Of a stretch of 64,000 nt of DNA, positions 60,276-64,000 are shown in pieces. Made by a program: the position numbers and the translations under genes. Source of the stretch: Oreocharis arfaki. Taxonomy: Eukaryota; Chordata; Aves; Passeriformes; Paramythiidae. The first letter of the stretch is position 1. Every line of letters starts with the position of its first letter. Location: the NCBI GenBank assembly GCA_013398015.1, contig VZRR01008009.1, forward strand, positions 1 through 64,000. The letters are read 5' to 3'. The notes under the pieces are model-generated. The model saw only the letters and a list, made by a program, of their open reading frames with translations. It was not told the origin of the DNA and did no database searches.

Positions 60276-62776
60276 AACCCTGGCCTCATATCTGCTTAAT
60301 TTTCTTCTGTGAAGTTACTTTGGTAGGCCCAACTTAAAACCAACAGAATTCAGGAAAAAAAAAAGACCCTCCTCTGGCCCTTCAGGAATTTAACTAAAGT
60401 CACAGAAAGAACAAGAAAACTTCCTGTATGGGAGAAAAATGCTACAGGGTCTCTTACAGAAACTTCACACACACTACCCTCACATACCTAAAAGTACAAC
60501 TGCTTTGTGATTGAAACTCTTCCCCCTCGAAAGATAGATCATATCCAGCACAGAGAGGCATCTTATCCTCCGAGAGGCTGGACACTCATCCTCTCACCAT
60601 CTAAATGCTTGAGCTGGCACCAGCTGTAGCCCCTAGTGAGCATTACACAGAGCAGTTAATGACCCCCTGAATCACTCACTCCTGGATCATAAGGACAGAA
60701 GAAAAGCTTTATTTCCCTTTTTTCTTTTTGCCCACTCCTCTCCCCCCTCCCTTCCTAATTTCTAATATCATAAACGATCAGCCTTGCTAAGTTGGACTCT
60801 TTCTATAGGCAGATGGGGGTGTTTATGAGGGAGTGGGATGGTGGAGTGATCAAGCAATAGCACGTTCGTGTAAACAAATGCACAGTGACAAATTTGGGAT
60901 TTCGTTCCTACTCCCAACAAGGAAGTGTTAAGACATGCAAACTGGCTCCTGTTAGCACTTAATATTTTTTCTTTGATGCTACTTTTTAACTTGCTTGGAG
61001 CAAAAGTTTCTTACAGCTCTATTTGTCATCAAGAGTCAATATAGTAACCAGCAATGCAAAGAAGTAAAATAATTCCCTCCTCAAAATAAAAGAAAGCTGA
61101 ATTAATTTACAGGTTAGTATTTCTTTTGTTCAAAAACTTCAGGAAATCATCCAAAATCTAATCTTTATTTAAAGCATAAACCACAATCACTGCCTAGACA
61201 TGCATTGGTATCACACAGTTACAAAATGAGCCTAGATATGCAGGTGGTCAATAAAAAACACAAATAAATCTGCATTAAGTGTGTTCCAAACCAGTATATG
61301 TTCAAGGTTTCTGATTCGTTTTTAAAACCCAGAAGTTTTGGTCTAGATGCACTGGCCACCTTCTAAATGCTCTGTGCTACTGTATATCAGCTGTGTAGCT
61401 GCTCTCTGTCTTTTGTTTGGAAATGCAATTTTGTAGCGAATTTGTTTGAAACTCTCCTATTTGCTCCTTTATGAAACCCCCCTCTGCATAGGGAAGGTGG
61501 AGTAGAAATTAAATCACACCTACAAAATGAAGGCTTTGTTGAAGAGAGAAGTATTGCAATTTGCTCAAAGATGGTGAAGATTTGGGGGCAGCCTTATCAC
61601 CCTATTCAAATGTGGTGATCTTTCATATGCGTATTATGTAACGAGAGGCCTGACTTTGTCACCAGCACCCTGCCTCAGACCTCCATAAACTTCACTGCAA
61701 TTGAAAACCCTCCAGCAGAACGTAGATCAGAAGGACTGAAGGACCTGATGGGTAATTAAATGAGGGGACAAAGATGATTATCAAAAGCCAGCACATTATA
61801 CATTTACATCCCTTTTAGATGAGCTGCATCATGATCACAAGTAAAAATTAAAGCATTATCAGGAAGTAAATACAGAGCCTGCTGGTCTTCTGCTATTAAC
61901 AATCAACCTCTTTCGTAAGAATAAAGCTGAATGTGATGGAGGTAACTCCTTGATGAATGGTTACCTTGACCTAAATTTTCCAAATGCCGTAATTCCATGC
62001 AAGTTTCTCATAACTTTTCTAAAAACTATGATTGCTTTCACTGAATAATGAATTTTTAAGCCACCTAAAGCATATTTAGGAAATATATCTGATATCAGAA
62101 CAGCTCTCACAGTACAGTTTTGCTCCTTAATATGAGTCCAAAAGCCAGTTGCAGACTTGGCTTCCTAATTTTTGAGATGGGGGCACTATTTTCTATTAAA
62201 AAGCCTACAGTTATCAAGCATTTTCAGAGAGATTATATTCAGGACTTGTTTCTGTGCCTAGTATTTCTTGTGTCTTCTGGCATGAAAAAGAGAAGCTTAA
62301 TTCATTTGAAATATCAATGTATTCATATAAAATAAATCATGCCTAGATTAACTACATTAACAATTAATATATCCCTGTCTATCTATGTGACCACTACTAA
62401 TAGAAGGTCATTCAGTAAGTGATCTAATGAGTAACTGGGAAAATCAGAACCAACACAAAGACAAAAGCCTCAAAATATTAAATGTTGCACGTACCCATCC
62501 TTAGCATTCTGTCTTGCCCTTGCTTCTCTAGCCTGTGTAACTTTCAGGTTTGTGATTGTATCTGATCACCAAATCAAGTCCTTCATCTCCAAAGGGATGG
62601 CAAGCAGTAGTCACAAATATCACTGATGAGAGGAGAGTCTTTTGGTGATGCTTTTTTGCAAGATACAATTTTGATATCAAATATGAACACCCAGTGCAGA
62701 ATACAACACTGTGTGACTGAAATTCTGCACTCGGAACAGTTCTTTGCCCCAAAGAAATGCCTGTCTCCCTACTTCA
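60276..62776. other. Gene-free stretch, AT-rich
   Basis: No gene or repeat family recognised. The 61500-62020 part has low CpG and several homeodomain-like motifs (e.g. GGTAATTAAATGAG near 61751), the look of many conserved vertebrate non-coding elements. Conservation cannot be judged here. Confidence 0.45.
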
Positions 62777-62925
62777 CAGAATCATACAGAATCACAGAAT
62801 ATGCCCAGCTGGATCATCGAGTCCAACTCCTGGCCCTGCCCAGCATCATCCCCAAGAGTCACACCACGTGCCTGAGAGCATTGTCCAATCTCCTCTTGAA
62901 CGCTGTCAGGCTTGGTGCTGTATAT
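62777..62925 (-). mobile_element. CR1 LINE 3' fragment, antisense
   Basis: The + strand starts ACAGAATCATACAGAATCAC and continues with GGATCATCGAGTCCAACTCC, CACGTGCCTGAGAGCATTGT and TGAACGCTGTCAGGCTTGGT. This is the inverted 3' end of a CR1 subfamily distinct from the one at 1059-1325, whose tail reads differently. Short and non-coding. Confidence 0.88.
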
Positions 62926-64000
62926 TTGTATTTGTAGGTTTTAGAGATGTGAGAGACAGCAGCTGCAATTGCTACCTCTGATGTCCTGCCTGCCCTCCAA
63001 CTTCAGGCGTGTTAGTGAGTTTCAAGCTGTGCACTACCATAGCTGCTACCCACGCAATGAGCAGCACCCACTACAGGATCTGGGTCAGTAACTGGTTTTG
63101 ATTCCTTACCTGAACAAATATTCCAGACTGTAAGTCCGAGGGGTTTTAATACAATAAAGATGTATTTTCCCAACTGGCACAAGCAAACCCAACCATTAGA
63201 CCTTAATTTTCTAGTAAGATGAAGTAAGTTTAGGCTGGCGAGCACTCAGACAGAATACCCTGCCAGCTGCCCCAGTCTTTTACAGACAACTCTTCAATTC
63301 ATCATGTGCTGTCTCAATGCCATGCTTCTAGGCAAAAACTGTAGGCTAAACTTAATGCCTGATCACCAGCCTAGGGCTCCAAAAGCAGTACAAGCCAGAA
63401 AGCTCTATGAGTATCAGTAAGAACATACTCTTTAACAAATGACCTTCCATGCTCTGAACTAGCTTCACATTTGTGGTGGGCATGGTGGAAGCACAGTGTA
63501 CCCATCAGCCTGGCCATGGGCGAGAAAGGTCTGGGTGTCAGCTGCAAGGTCTAGGAAAGCAAGGAAACGAACACAAGGTCCTAATTCTGTAGGGATACAC
63601 AAAGAGACTTGGCTGGTTTGTAGCCATTTTCACTCTTTCCAGCTGTTTTCAGCCCACAGGCCTATCTATTGTTTTGACACCATCTACTAATTACTGTAGT
63701 AGTTTCAGCCAAACTTCCTGACCCCCTGTGCTGTCAGGGTCTTAAAGCTGTCATGGAGCAGCAAGGGGGGCCTGCTCCACAAGGGAAGGCAAGCCAGCAG
63801 TGGAGGGGCAATGTCAGGCAGACCTGAGTGGTGAGGGTGCAGTCCCACAGTACCCGGAGAACAGCAGAGCAGATCTGATGGTGGTAACCAGGTTCACACA
63901 ACAGTCCTGTCATCACTGGACAAGTCCATGGGGATGTCCATGTCAAACAATGAAGTGAAATCATCAAGGCAAAGGCAGAATCAGACAGACTGGGCACAGG
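62926..64000. other. Gene-free stretch at right edge
   Basis: No gene or repeat family recognised. An 87-codon minus-strand open frame at 63734-63997 resembles nothing known. Confidence 0.5.

Noticed and set aside
1..64000. CRISPR arrays, operons, tRNA or rRNA genes
   Set aside because: The DNA is vertebrate; no regularly spaced repeats and no tRNA or rRNA sequence was recognised by eye.

Overview
The window comes from a bird genome. The repeats point that way: CR1 LINE fragments, a short solo LTR with an alpharetrovirus-like layout, and otherwise low repeat density. One gene is clear: the complete six-exon PSMB1 gene (proteasome subunit beta-6) on the + strand, with ATG at 602, stop at 7598-7600, and a spliced 238-residue product. 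The exon chain was built by hand from GT/AG borders, a continuous reading frame and recall of the vertebrate protein. No database search was possible.

Layout. Positions 1-600 hold a CR1 tail and then a CpG-rich TATA-less promoter; in vertebrates this promoter is normally shared head-to-head with TBP, whose coding exons would lie left of the window. Positions 602-7700 are PSMB1; intron 1 carries a reverse CR1 fragment, and intron 2 carries an intact 346-bp antisense solo LTR with a perfect 6-bp target duplication. From 7.7 kb to the end I find no second intact protein-coding gene. This 56-kb tract holds a dense CpG island with no recognisable gene (22.53-23.02 kb), simple repeats (36.7-36.9 and 38.5-38.8 kb), two single-N assembly seams, MIR-like SINE relics, two more CR1 fragments (57.3-58.1 and 62.8-62.9 kb), and several small repeats and palindromes.

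The most unusual content is at about 47.0-48.1 kb (+ strand). This is a decayed pseudogene of a large, multi-copy metazoan protein family that looks transposon-borne. Four of its landmarks can be read in order across several frames: an E-E-A-D-T-R/LHAQ-like block, an S-S-P-x-T-D block, an HxFxGC block, and a cysteine-rich tail (CxC...NGxxCTxxCK). Their order resembles the acidic active-site blocks of FEN1/XPG-type PIN nucleases. Stops, frameshifts, an internal deletion and loss of at least two acidic residues show it is dead.

In human and other vertebrates the side of PSMB1 facing away from TBP leads to FAM120B and DLL1. The long gene-free tract here could therefore be regulatory DNA for a developmental gene, but that is inference from synteny and cannot be shown from this sequence alone.
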